A stretch of 64,000 nt of DNA from Capsaspora owczarzaki ATCC 30864. Its lineage: Eukaryota > Opisthokonta > Filasterea. The notes beneath the pieces were generated by a model. That model was not told the DNA's origin and did not search any database. It saw nothing but the letters and a program-made list of their open reading frames with translations. How positions within the stretch are numbered: position 1 is the first letter of the stretch; each line of letters opens with the position of its first letter. Made by a program: the position numbers and the translations under genes. The stretch lies in the NCBI RefSeq assembly GCF_000151315.2, contig NW_011887299.1, positions 954,885-1,018,884 of the forward strand, read 5' to 3'. This document shows positions 45,805-58,406 of the stretch, piece after piece.

Positions 45805-46217
45805 AGTCCCGCCATTTGTTTCTTTCTTTTTTTTATTCTGTTCTCTTTGTGCTTATTCTTTCCTTGCAAATACACCTTGATCTGATCATGCACCTTGTCG
45901 TGACGAGACGAGAGCCAGGTGGAAGCTGGACATTTTTGTCGTCTTTGTTCGATAGTTATTAAGAGTGACTGCAACAGTTGTGCAAGGCCCTAAATGTTTC
46001 GGCAGCTGCTATTGCTTTGAGCAAACCTTCCTCGTCCAGCCTGTCGATTCGGATCCACCTCGCTTTGACCCGTGTTGACGGACGAGCGTGTTGCGATTGA
46101 GAATTCAGCCATTCTTTGACTTTGTTCGGCATCGACCTTTCTTTGATTTTACTTTAATTTTATGATGATTCAGTGTGTCGTTGCCAGTCTCCCTCTCTTA
46201 TTTTATTTCTTTCCCCA
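45805..46217. other. Intergenic region
   Basis: About 410 bp containing the 3' UTR of the RING gene and the promoter of the BAG6-like gene. Nothing else recognised. Confidence 0.5.
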
Positions 46218-46773
46218 ATGAGTGAAGCGTCGACCAGTAGTGGCGGCGATGGTCTCATCCAGCTGACCATCCGCACGCTTGAGAACCGCGAGTACAAGTT
46301 CCGCGTCGCTCCTCGCTGTGGCGTCACTGAGCTCAAGCTTCAGGTACAGCAGATGACTCGCGGGGGGTTGGGGGGGGGGGTTTGAGCTCCCCAACAATGC
46401 TAATGGCTGTGCAAAGGGACGAAAAGTGAGCGCGTCGATGGCGTTTTCCCCCTTTTGCATCATCGGGTCAGAACGGGTCCATCCTGACTGAACAAGCAGA
46501 GAGAGAGTGTGTGTGTGTGATGCTTGAGAAAGGGGAAGTTGGTTCGGGATAAGGAGAAGCAGAAGGGGGTCGAGATCCAAAGCGACCATCACTCACAACG
46601 CTCAAAGCAAGCAGACCCAGACCAGCTCAAAGTCGCGCATTTTTGCTCGCTTTTTCAGCATTTTGAATTGCAGTTGAAGCGAAGTGTGTCTGCGCTCGGC
46701 GTGTGTGACGGTGACGACGATGGACAACATCAACAAAAAAAAGTGTGTTTTGCTGCTGAACAAGATTCAAACC

Positions 46774-46810
<37 letters not shown>

Positions 46811-49800
46811 AACAAAATAAATAATAAAAACAAAAAACTTTTTTTTTTTTTTGTTTTTTTTTTTTTTTTGTTTTTTTTTTGGTTTTTTTTTTTTTTTTTT
46901 TGGTTTTCGCTAACAAAGTTTGAACATTTTGACTTTTTTTCCATCTTTTTTTTTTCCTTCATTGTTTGCTGGAATGCCTTGTTTTTGACACACACACAGA
47001 TCCAGGAGGCGAGCGGCTTGGTGCCGTCGCAGCAGCGCGTCATCTTCCGCGGCAAAGTGCTGCGCGACGAGCAGACGATTGCCGACTTTGGGATCCAGGA
47101 CGGCCACGTCCTGCACCTTGTCGAGCGTGCGCCAGACATTGGTGCTGCTGTTGCTGAGGCCAACAACGCGGCAAACAATGGCGGCGGCGAGACAACGGCT
47201 GCCAGTCCAAGCAACCAGCCGACCAATCCTCAGATTGACATGCAGGTAAGCACTACGCAAAATCCAACAGCCAACTGCAAAGTGTTGTCGAGTGTTGTCA
47301 GGGGGGGGGGTGTCAGTGTGTCTGACGTGCATGCATTGCTGGTGCGGACGTTCGTTTGGACAGGGTCTGCAAAATATGGTGTTTGGAACTCTGCCCGCCA
47401 TGTTGCCTGGCATGGTCAATGCTCTGTTCACCACCATTGCTCAAACCGTGAATCCCGCTGCTCCTGGAGCTGCTGCTGGTGTTGCCGGTGCTGCCGCTCC
47501 TGGTGCTCCTGGTGCTGCTCCTGCTCCTAGCACTGCCGCTCCCGGTGCTGCTCCTCAACCTCAGCCTCAACCGGGCATGCCGCACGTGCATGGACAAATC
47601 TTCACAATGAACATGCCAGGAGGTGCTGCCCCCGGCGCTCCCCACCCGAATGTTCAGCCCGCTTCGACTGAAGCCATGATTGTCAATCGCTGCCGTCATG
47701 CTCGCGACGCCTTTGTGACTGGCGCCAATGTTCTCCGGTCGCCTGCGGAAGCCGTGGTTTTGCCCACTGACAGCCCAGTGTCGAATGCGACCAGTAAGTT
47801 GCTGCTAGGGACTGTGTGGGGTCTTCGCCCTTTCTTTTTATTTTCATGTTGCTTTCGCTTGTCGTGGTTTTTCGCGAAAACGTCCGTGCCAACTCTGTTC
47901 CATTTGTGACCCATCTAGACACACAAGCCCTACAGGCTCTGTCAGAGGCACTGCGCGCTTCCCTTCAGCTGCAGTCAACGATGTCGGTCAAACTAGAGCG
48001 ACTGGCATCCGCTCTCGCTGGAGAGGCAACCATCACGGTAACGCAAAGCTCTCCAATCATCTAGTTTTTTGTGGCTGATGACGTTACGAATGTCTATGCT
48101 AACTCGCGTGCGTGTTGCGCAGGAGCCTCTTCACCGCGCGGAAGTGCAACAAATCGCAGGACAAATCCAGCGCTCACTGCAGAGCGCTGCGCATGGCACG
48201 GCCCTCCTTGGACAGCCCCTCGCCATGTTGAACTTTGGACAGGCAGCTGGGGCTGCGCAGTTTGTGGCACCACAAGTGCCGCACCCGCACGGACACGGAC
48301 ACGTTCATGTCCACCAACGCTTTGGCCCGCAATTTGCGGCAGCCGCTCCTCAGCCGGCGCAACCCGGCTCCCCTTCACCTGCTGCAGGTCAGCCTGCTGC
48401 TGGCCAACCGGGTCAGCCGGCTCGACCTGACGTGCACGTGCACACGACGCCGTTTGGGGTGAGTCTTTGCTCGCATTGCATGGTTTTGGGTTTGATGGCT
48501 CAGATTGACTGGCCTCGACGTTAAGATTCGTACTCACCGTTTTGCTTCATTTGATTGGTGGCGGTCACACGATTACAGCAAGCATTTACAATCAACTTCC
48601 CTCCTCAGCACATCCCGGTCAACAACCCGGCCGCTCCCGCTGGTGCCGGTGCCGCTGCCGGCGATGCCCTCAACCCTCTCGCAGGGCTTCTCCAGCTGTT
48701 GACTCAGCGTGCTGCGCCCGCCGCGCCAGCAACTGGGCCTGCCCCAGCTGAAGATCCGTCTGCCGTGTCGCGCGATCACATGGAGTCAACCTTGCGCACC
48801 GCTCTCGCTGCCAATCCAGGAGCGTCTGCGTCTGCCGTGCTGACAACAGTGCCGACCAACGCGAATGGCGATGCTGCTGCCACTGAATGTGAGTCCGACG
48901 TCTCTGAATTTTCATTCGATACCTGACACTCGTTGCCTCACTTTTTCGGAATTTTGATCTTGTGATTTTTTTTTTTTTTGCTTTGCCCACGCAATAGCAT
49001 CGGTGCTGGATCCTCTCTTTGATTCGCTCTTGCAGTCATGGACCATCACTGAGCTGAGTGAGCTTGCAAATGGTAAAGAAACGGCTGCAGTGTGCCATGC
49101 TGCTTTCTCTGTTGTCGGAGCCTTTGCTAACCTTGCATTGCGCTGGACCCGCAGGAAACTTTGCTCCTCTTGCACGAGCCCGTCCAGTTATCCGCACATT
49201 CATTTCCGAGCATTTGCTACACACGACTGATATCACTGCTGATCTGATTCCGGTACGTGAGCAAGCGCGTACATTGTAGAGTTTTTGATGACAACGCTCA
49301 CTTGCACTCCTGTCTCTCTTCGCCCTTCTTTAGTTGGTCTCTTTAGTTGGTCACGGCTGACTTTTTGGAAGTCGTTCTCGCGGCTCTACAGTCATTTGCA
49401 CTTCATCCTGTAAGGCCGTCAATTCTCGTGCTTTTTTTTTCCACTTGCTGACTTTGCCCCGATACTTCTTCACTTTTCGTTCAGAACATGCTGCCACACT
49501 TGGTGCCTGGCACGGATCTGGCCGCTTCTGTGGCCTCCGTGCTGCGTGGCTACTTGCAGCAAGCCATTCGTCTTGTGGTTGCTCCGCTTGAGGAAGGGCC
49601 ATTTATCGAGCAGTTCAAGGCCATTGTTGTTGATGGTCTTGTGTCCCTCATGCTTGTCGCGAGCTTGTGCTTGGCAGGTGGTGTGGCAGATCTTGCGCCA
49701 GCGATCGAGTTGTTTTTGCGACAGGTGTGTCACTTGTTGATCTTGTTGCTAGTGGGATTGTTTGGGGGGGTTTTTTTTTCGCTGTTGACTCACCGAGGAA

Positions 49801-50933
49801 CGCTCTTTTCTGGGTGTTAATGTAGCGTCACTTGCCGGCCGCAGCTCGAGGCACGCAGCAGCTCATTCAGCTCTTCCGCAGTCACGCGGTCCGGTTGCTG
49901 GATGGCTTCAATCCCCAAGCCCACGTTGTTCGTGTCACCTTCCAGCAGCCTTCTGCCACCGCACCGTTGACTGTAGAGGCAATCAACGCTGCTGGTACCC
50001 AAGTGCGTGCCCCGGAGCCTGTCGCCGTAGCTACAGCACCTGCCAGCTCGAGCTCGACTCTTCCAGCTCCAGCTCCAGCTCCAGCACCAGCACCAGCTCC
50101 AGCACCCGCGGCAACCACCACCGCAGCGTCGTCGTCCTCGGCTCCAGCGCCAACCACTCCCCTTCGCACCGCAGCAAGCTCGGTCGCCTCTGCTCAAGCA
50201 TCTTCCGCACCGTCATCGCCTGTCGTTACGGTGCCTGCAGAAGCGTGGCACTCGCACGTTCCAGAGGTGAGAACGAGCTCGTTCACGGCTGTTGCGATTG
50301 GCTTTTGGCCTCTGCTCACTTTTTCAGTCATTCTTCTCTCGGTAGTTTGATCGCGCCTTCTGGGCTTCAACCATTGCCCAAGATGTGCAGCGACAGCAAT
50401 CTCAGCCCAAACAGCGGCCATTCAGCGACGCATATGCGGCTGGAGGCTCTGCTGCTAGCCGTGCTGCAAAGGTAGCGCAACCGAATACGATTCTTGTGGT
50501 TGAACGGCCCACTTTTTGTGACAGGATGGTTATGCTCACTTCGTACGTCCATCTACCAAAACAGCCCGCCCTTCCCCAGAACTTTGATCAACTGATGACT
50601 GGTCTCCTCGATCATTCGCTTGAAGCAGCTGGTGTTGCCAGTGAAACGCGAACTCAAGGTAAATGACTTGAAGAAGCGTCTGACTTTTTGTTTTCGGCAT
50701 CTGTGTGCGAGACTCACGTTTCTCTCGCTCTCGACACCACCTTCCGTTGGTTGGCAGTGCTCAATGCCGCATCCACGGATGACACGCTCCGAAACAGCTT
50801 CCGCGCCCACGTTCGACGCGAGATTGGCCAAACTGTCGTCGCCGCCACTCGAGCCAACGACCTGTCGGACACGCAACACAAGACCGCGCTCAAGGTGTTT
50901 GGCCCGCCCTCCGCGCTGTCCACCAACCTGTGA
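46218..50933 (+). CDS. BAG6: BAG6/Scythe-like ubiquitin-like domain protein
   Basis: Chaperone holdase in tail-anchored protein delivery and mislocalised-protein degradation. Thirteen exons: 46218-46343, 47000-47245, 47364-47793, 47919-48037, 48123-48458, 48579-48888, 48998-49072, 49155-49252, 49347-49409, 49485-49724, 49826-50266, 50346-50658, 50758-50933; 990 residues, phases agree. The N-terminal UBL reads IQLTIRTLENREYKFRV...VTELKLQIQEASGLVPSQQ RVIFRGKVL, IADFGIQDGHVLHLV. Ala/Pro/Gly-rich linkers and His-rich segments alternate with helical parts (ALSEALRASLQLQSTMSVKL; HLVPGTDLAASVASVLRGYL). The C-terminus FDRAFWASTIAQDVQRQQ and PFSDAYAAG match the BAG6 end (W-x-x-x-I-x-x-D-x-x-x-Q; PLSDAYLSG), followed by RNSFRAHVRREIG. 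A GT...AG pair at 50472-50524 was not treated as an intron because removing it breaks the frame. Confidence 0.88.
46776..46912. repeat. Poly-A followed by poly-T block in BAG6 intron 1
   Basis: About 33 A, a short A/T-rich spacer, then about 70 bp of T runs broken by G; together they could form a long A:T hairpin in the pre-mRNA. Confidence 0.85.
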
Positions 50934-51956
50934 ACGACTGCTTCATGGGGGCGTTTGAGTTTCTTTCGTTCTGATTTTCTTTTGTGCTTGCGATCCATTA
51001 TTGTTTTGCGGAAGAGGACGTTGTTGCAGTTTGCTTGTTTTTTTGCGTTTCTTATTTCAGTATAAAATGCATCCAGTGATTTCATTCTGCTGCCTGCTGA
51101 TGATGGCTGAGCATAGGCAGTCCATTTGTTGAACAGTCTCACACTAGGTAACTGCATTGCGAAATGAGGACTTTGCTTGTTGGTAGATCGAGCCACGGGG
51201 CACCCCCGCCGCCGCCAGCCGGGCTCCACCACTGCCACTTGTCAACTTGCGCTCTAGACAACTGGACGAAGAGTGCACCTCGTCGGAATCAGATCTGACT
51301 CGGAGAGTGGGAGTCCTCATGGTCGAGACTGAAGTGGAAAGCCAGCCACTTTGCTCCATCGGGTGTCGCGCATCCGGTTGTGTGCGCACTTGGTTGCAGC
51401 TGTGACAAGGGCTGTGAATGGTGGCTGGGGGTGGCAGTCTCGCGAGACGGGGGCACGCTGAACCTTGGGGGGAGCAAGCATTGCGCGGGCACGGTGACTC
51501 TGACCCACTTCTGGTGCTCCTGTGCGCCACACAATGTCAACTACAATGCACAAAGCAAGCGACTGTGTGTGGTTGGTGTGGCTACTGCCGTGAATGCGTC
51601 TTCTGCCATTCGCCTTCGTTCTGTCTCTCTCTTTCTCTGTCTCTCTCTCTCTCTCTCAGTTTCGAAGCTCACTTTGCACACTTGCAATGAGTCGTCGTGG
51701 GGTGTACTTGACATGCCACAAGCTTTGATTTGGTTTTTGCTGCTGTTCCAACTCACCTGGTTTCGTGTTCATTGCAGATTCTGCTCGCCCCTGTCTCGGA
51801 TCGATTTCGTGGTGCTGGCGTTGAATCATCAGGAAGTTTGGCTAGCTTGAATCCACAATCAACGTCAAGATTGTCGTTGGTCTCCCGCGTCTTGGATTGC
51901 TTCCGAAAGACCCCAGACTGAAGGGGAACACAATTCAACAAGGGCAAAAGTGCACA
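50934..51956. other. Intergenic region between BAG6-like and FAM193-like genes
   Basis: About 1 kb. Includes a (TC)n run near 51625-51660. Overlapping frames of up to 156 codons lack any familiar content. An upstream splice acceptor-like CATTGCAG at 51773-51780 could belong to a 5' UTR intron of the next gene. Confidence 0.45.
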
Positions 51957-54900
51957 ATGTCGACAGGGCCTGGACGGCTCGCCGCTGCCACAGAGCATGC
52001 CCCTGTGGCAGCATCGTCATCCTCGCCGTTATTATCAGACGATGACGCTAATCAAGAGACATACGAAGACATGGGCGAACCGAGCACGGAAACCTCCTCA
52101 GAGCCCGGCGACCCAGCAAACATCACTGCGTCGGATCTCTCTCGACTGGGTATTGAGACGGTGCCCAACGAAGATGGTGGATTTACGCTGACGTTTAGTT
52201 TGGCTTCTGCAGTGGAGCCCGATTCTGCCTGCGCTGAACACGGAACGATCGCGCAGGCCTCGCGATCGTCGTCCGCAACAACCCCTCCTCCGTCTGCGAC
52301 GCCCTCGTCAGCTTGCACCTGCTCCGCAAAGGGAGCCTCTGCTACGAGCTTTCAGCAGCACATTGAGGCACTCGCTGCTCTCACAGCTGCCTCCCGGACA
52401 GGATCCTCGGCATCGTTTGTGGTCAGCGGCAAGGACACGGATTTCTTTCCCTTCTTGAAGGATATTCCGCACCCAGTCCAGGCAGATCCGGCCAACGCAT
52501 ACGTACAGATTCACATTGACTTCGACACGGAATCCCGAAAGGTAGCCATCTCGACGACGCCGGTCAGCTCGGCAGTTGCCTTCGCCCCCAGCCGAATCGA
52601 TCGCTCGTACAAGCCTGCAACCAGCTTCTTGCAGAGCTTGGAGACGCTGCGGCAGGATGTGCAACCCATGTCCAGCGCGGCCGTGTCCGCCGCCTCCCTC
52701 GTGAGCTCTGTTTTGCAGCCGGTGCCCGCGCCGGGTGCCGTGCCGATTGCGCTTTCCAGCAGCATTCCCAAGCCCCCCACGGTGCCGCTTGTATCAGCAC
52801 AACGCCTGTCCACTGCTGCGGCAAAGTCGCTCTTTGCTAGCGGGGTGTCCGCCGAGCCGTTGGCGCGAAAACCACTTCCCACCAGCGCCACACCCTCGCC
52901 CGCGCAAGCACGAGCAACCTCCACCATTCCATCCTTTGAAGCTCCGCTTTCTCCGGAAGAAGGCGACCAGCGCGGGCGCGAGCAGCAAGACAACACAACT
53001 CGAGCAGCAGACGCAGACCGGGCTCGCACTGCACGACAGCCTCGTACTCACACTGTGCACGGTCCAATTGTGTGTGCCATGTGCAGCACGCAAAATCTCG
53101 AGTCGTCCCTCGTCGAAAGCAACCAGTTTGCTCAGAATGCGTGGGCACGCGCTTTTGGCCCAGGTCCGGATTGCGTTGCCCCGCATCCTCCAGCGTCGCC
53201 CCTGTGCTTGCTGGCCCCGACTCTCCTCCCTGGCAAAGCGTCTGCTTGCGTTGTTTTGGCGTGGGATTTGATACAGTTTCCCGTTTATTTTTGCCTGCCT
53301 TGTCGGTCGGCCGATGGTGCTCAGACGCTCGCTCGCTACTGGGTTCACACGGCGTTGACCTGGAATCCGTCGGAGGGTGCGGAACCAGAAGCTTCCACCT
53401 CTGAAAGTTTAGCAAGCACACAATCATCCAGCCCACCACCTGACCCCGCGCTGCTGGCAACGTCGCAATTGAAACAACGACCGTCCAGGTTTGGTGGACC
53501 AGCCAGCGAACCTCTCCCGCCACCGGCAGATGCCTCGATGCGCAAGAAGCGCGTGCAATCCACCGCCTCGACCTCCACAACCGTCGTTTCCGGTGGCGCA
53601 GCCCTGTCGCAAGGAGCCGGCCAAAAGCCATCCGCTCCTTCACCACACGACCGATTGCACCATTCGGGATCTGGCAAGTTGGCGCATTCGGTTGGTGCAG
53701 CGCCAGACCTCGACGAGGAGAACGAGATGGCCACATGCCGAAAGTTGTTTGACATTTTCTTCCACAGCGATCTGTCCTTCAGCCGCCGACTACATTGCGG
53801 ATCCATGCCAAATGCCATAACAGCTGCTGGTAGTCTCGTGCAAGCAGTCATGTCCGCTACATCGCGAGCACGAGATGCAAGCGAAGACAAGTCCGGAGAC
53901 GACGCGGCAGCAGACGCTCCGTCAAGTGTCCCAACTCACGCGAATGCCTCTGCTGGTGAAGAACCAACGCCTGCCCTCAAAAAGTCCATGATGGCAGAAC
54001 CGACGTCGCAGACATCGGCGACAGCTGCCTCCAAGACACCCACCAAAACTTCCTCAGCCTCTGCTGCGCCGTCGCCATCTGCTTCTTCTTCCTCCTCTTC
54101 TGCCTCGTCAGGGCGACAGCGAGATCGTCGAGGCCTTGGCTTGCACCAAGCTTGGACGGATGCCATGCGCGTCATCTTTGCCGATCCGGACGGCGATCCA
54201 TTCGGCTTTGGCATCATTGACTGCGCCGAGCTCCGAGATAAATCCGCGACTGCCAGCTTTGCGGACGTCGAAACCATGCTTCAACGCATGTTCCGTGAGA
54301 TGACTCGCTTCTTGGTGGATCGGCGCAACGCGTTGGGCATGGTGGTATGAAGTTTGCACAGCGCCAACGTGCTCGGCCACCGTTTTTGCACTCACTCTTC
54401 GTTCGTGTTTGCGTTCATTCTTTGGCTCGTTCCCCCCCCCCCTCACCTCCTCCTTTCATCATGCTAAATTCTTTTTCTTGTTCTCAGATTGCGGAAAGTC
54501 AAGATATTGATCGGCCGTACGACAAGACGATGCAATTCCCAAGTTGTGAATTTCTCGTTGTGCTACTGAACGCATTTGTCGACTTGTCGGTTTGTATTTC
54601 GCGCATCGAGATGGTCGTGCAGTGCATGCATCCCAAAATGCACATGCACATCGACGAATTTCTGGCGTGGAATGCGTGCGACTGGCAACTATTGCTGTAC
54701 TCGGCGTTTGTCCAGATTGTCTTTGGTGATCGCACCGTCCAGCCATATCTCAAGCAGGTTCGCGCCGTGCTAGAGCGCACTGTTATGACTGATTTTGCGA
54801 GCGACAAGGGTCATCTGCTGATGGCTTACATGCGCTTCCAGGTAACTTGAAGTTGGTGTGTCAACAGAGGCTTTGCTCGGTGATACTGATGCATCTGGGT

Positions 54901-57900
54901 TTGAAATTGCTGCAGAGACTCATGAGCAGCCTGCTCAGCAATCGTACTGGACCCTCGGCGGAACGCTACGAGCATCAGCTCTCGCGACACTGGTTTTTCA
55001 AGATGGTCTGGCCCAGCATGCAAAACATCTTTGGCGCGGCTAGTCCCAGCTTTGAGGCGCGCAGCCCCATTTTCTCTCCGGCGGAAAAGGCTGCATTGGC
55101 CGGTGATCTCCGACCCTTTGTGTACATGGTTGCCGAGCAGATTCAGCAGGATGTCGTTCTACCCAGCGCAGCGGCTCCGCGGGTCATTGGCATGACTGCG
55201 TTGTCGCACGAGCTGATGAAACTCGTGCACAAACTGGTTCAGGAAGGGTGTGTGTTCTCGCTTCCCCTTCATGCCATTCCACTGGTTGAGTTTACCAACA
55301 GCAGCGGCTCCAACGCCAGTCCACCAGAGGCGAATTCGTCCGACAGTGCGGCACCCAAAGCAACGACCGCGAATGCATCGCCAGATCAACCAGGGAAGCC
55401 CGCTCACGCACCGCACCAAATGTCCTTTGACGAAGCGAGCGAATTGCTGTCCGAGGTGAGTTTTTGTTTTTGTGTTTCATGGAGCCAGTCAAAAATGGTC
55501 AGAGGCCGCACGTCCCAGTTGGTTCACTCACAACTTTTGTGTCTCCGGTTTTTTGCTTTTCAGTTTGTCGATTCGTTTGAAAGCCCCGTGCAGTCATTCT
55601 TCTCGGACGAGTCATCGCAACCGTATGCAGCCGATCTGCACCGCCTCTTCCCCAAGTTTGTGTTGGAGGAAGGCAAGGTGCCTCCGACCTCTGTTGCTCG
55701 AAACACGACGGCTGCGGTGCGTGAAGCCATCGCTGCAGCAGAGCAGCTGCTCGGCGCCCGTCAGCGAATGACCACTGCGATGGTAAATCGCGCCGCCAAG
55801 GAGACGAATCCAACGCTGCGCGCATCGATTCTTCGTAGCACCCATGCCAACATGTTTGATACGCCGTGGAACCTGTGCAAGTGCATTTCATGCATCTTGG
55901 CGTATGGTTCCCCGACCGTCTTTGTCGAACAGGGCATTCTGCGCTGCCCAACGCACTTTGCCTCGCTGCCTCCCCGGCACGAGCTCTTGCAGGAGATGCG
56001 GGCCGCTCGCTTCACGGATGCTTCACGCGATCCCATGCCAACGTAAGCAAAAGCAGAGGATGTGGAATTATGTGCATGTGTTGCTGTGAGTGTGTTCTCT
56101 CATCTATTGCTTGTCCCTTATTTCGTCCCGCCATCCATTCTTCAACAGAGCAACAACGCCAAAGAACGCTTCTGCGGCAGCCACGAGCGATGTGGCGGGC
56201 GAAAACCTCGGAGCAAACAACCTCGCGGATGACGAGCCATGGCCTGAACTCGATGCGGCACCCGACTGTCCTGACTTTGCAATCCCAGAACCACTCCCCT
56301 TTTCTCTAGACGAAAATGCGTCATCGGGGGCTGCACCCGCGACGCAGGCCCCACCGAGTATGCTCGAGCGATTTTTCGATCCCTCCACCATGCAGCAACT
56401 CCCTTCGCCTCCGGTCATGCCAGACAGCATGGCGGCACCACACTCGCACGAACTGGACGCGCAACAGTATCACAGTCACGACGACGAAGAAGAGGACGAG
56501 GAGCTCAGCAGCATCTGCCGCAACGGCCACGCGTCGTTTGCCCATACCCGCCACCAGCACGTTGCGTACCGTGGCCCACCTCCTCGCGGAGATGAATTCG
56601 ATCGCGATGAGTATGATTCAGACGACGAGGACACGCTCGTTCTGTACGAGGACTTGCACCTCTTGGGCGTGTGCGACTGCCCGACCTGCAATCCTCACCC
56701 GCCGAGCATGGAGCCAGTGCCGGTAAATTCGACCCATGGGGACGGTCTCTTCTTGTTGAAAACGCGGTGGATGGACGAGCGCACCGGTTGGAACTCGCGT
56801 CGAGGCCTCGCTCGAAGCGCCAAGCACGATCACGAATACGCGTACGAAGCCGAGGCGGCTCGAATTCAACAGCAACAACAAGAGCAGCTGTATCATCAGC
56901 AGCAAGAGCAGCTGTATCATCAGCAGCAGCAGCAACAGCAACAGCAGCTGCAACAACAATCTCAACAAAAACAACAACAACAGCAGCAGCATCCACACCA
57001 GCACCAATCTTCAGATGCCGATTCGAGGCACGAATCCACGGAATACTTTGACGATGCATCCTCCAATGTCCCTCCTTCGACCAAGCAACAAATGCGCGAT
57101 CGGCTACGCCAAAAGCTGGAAAAGAGGTCAAACCTGGCGGCCGCAGCAGAACCAGAACCAGGCGGCCGCAGCAGAACCAGAACCAGACGGCGGGAGCAAC
57201 GCAGCGGACGAGACTGCCCTGCGTTCAGTGGACGAATTGCTGTTGTTCATTGAAAATGATGCAGAGGCTACCGGTGGGTCTGCTTCAGCAACCGTCGGAA
57301 CCGGAAACACCGCCTCAACCTCGAAGAAGAAGAAAGGGAACAAATCCAAGGCTTCTGGCGCATCCACTACTGCCGCCACCGCCTCGCCAGCCATCGTGCC
57401 AGCCGTGGTAGTAGACACTACCAACAATACGGTTGGTCACACGGATCCAACAGACGAAGCCCTGAATGCTGAGGGCATGAGCGCCAAAGCTCTCAAGCGG
57501 CTCCGACAGAAGCAGCGCAAGGCAGAAGAAAAGCAATTGGAAGAAAATGCCCAAGCCCAGATGGACGCGTCGGTTGCATCAAGCCTCCAACCGGCCGAAG
57601 AAGATGTGTGGCTGCGAACTGTTGAGTTGATCGGCCCGACGTCGAGTATTCCGGCTGCAACGCTCCGCGAAGCAGTCATGGATCAAGTGGTGATTCGGCA
57701 CACTCTCGATCAAGACAAGTTTCGCCTTCTGCCCCCTTCACAACCTCGTGACAAGTACCGGTTGGTGTTTGCCACGCGAGACCAAGCCAAGATCGCGGCA
57801 AACAAGCAGCGTATTGTGCGCATCGGAACGACGACGCTCAAGGTTGTTCTTGCATCCAACGACTCGAAGGAAGATTTGCCTGCGAGTGATTCGTCATCTC

Positions 57901-58314
57901 AACCGTCCCAAATTCAAGATCCGTCGCTGCCAGATCCGTTTACCATTGTTTCCGGTACGTGATGAAAGCTTGTTGTTGCTTTTTTATTGTTTTTGTTGTT
58001 GGTTTCTTTGCTTGCATGGGATCTCTGGTGTATTCATGTTTTTTTGGTCTTGTTTTTCGTCGGACTCACTGTTATCTTTCGCGATTCTCCTCTCCATAGA
58101 TGGCTCTTCCGACGCCTACCCAACTGCAGATGCCGAGATCCCGCTCTTGGACTTGACTGACTTGGCCGGAGAGAGCAGCGACTTTGAGGACGACATGCTC
58201 GACGACGAGGTGGAGCAATTCAAGCTCTTCTGTAGCAGCCTCAGGTTCTCTGCCCCCAACACTGAGCGAACGAAAGTGTCGCTGGACATGTCCAAGTTGA
58301 TGTTGCGATTGTAG
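51957..58314 (+). CDS. FAM193-like protein, frame broken by a 25-bp tandem duplication
   Basis: Large protein of the FAM193 type by its C-terminal segment. Exons 51957-54344, 54488-54841, 54916-55455, 55564-56042, 56149-57954, 58100-58314. Exon 5 has two frames: one up to about 57137, another from about 57187; the switch is a perfect 25-bp duplication (57138-57162 and 57163-57187). Leaving out one copy makes every phase agree (about 1,918 residues). Features: Ser/Ala-rich N-terminus; Cys clusters CAMC...YFCLPC and LCKCISCILAYGS...CPTHF (zinc-binding by look); LLGVCDCPTCNPHPPS; a Gln-rich run (about 56865-56990); a Lys-rich coiled coil (LKRLRQKQRKAEEKQLEE); C-terminal DDMLDDEVEQFKLFC, the FAM193 C-terminal signature. 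The molecular function of the family is poorly known. Confidence 0.65.
57138..57187 (+). repeat. Perfect 25-bp tandem duplication in coding exon
   Basis: Two back-to-back copies of GCGGCCGCAGCAGAACCAG+AACCAG (25 bp). The first encodes AAAAEPEP in the upstream frame, the second encodes the same peptide in the downstream frame. 25 is not a multiple of three, so the duplication alone accounts for the frame change. Confidence 0.9.
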
Positions 58315-58406
58315 GGATTATAGGGATTGTCGGCCATTTGCTGCGTGAAACTCTTTTGCGGATCGCTCTGAACATAAGGTTTATTTTATCACAAGCACGC
58401 CCATCA

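Noticed and set aside
57128-57187. Short intron to explain the frame change in the FAM193-like gene
   Set aside because: The GT at 57128 combined with each downstream AG gives lengths that do not restore the frame; the 25-bp duplication explains it exactly.
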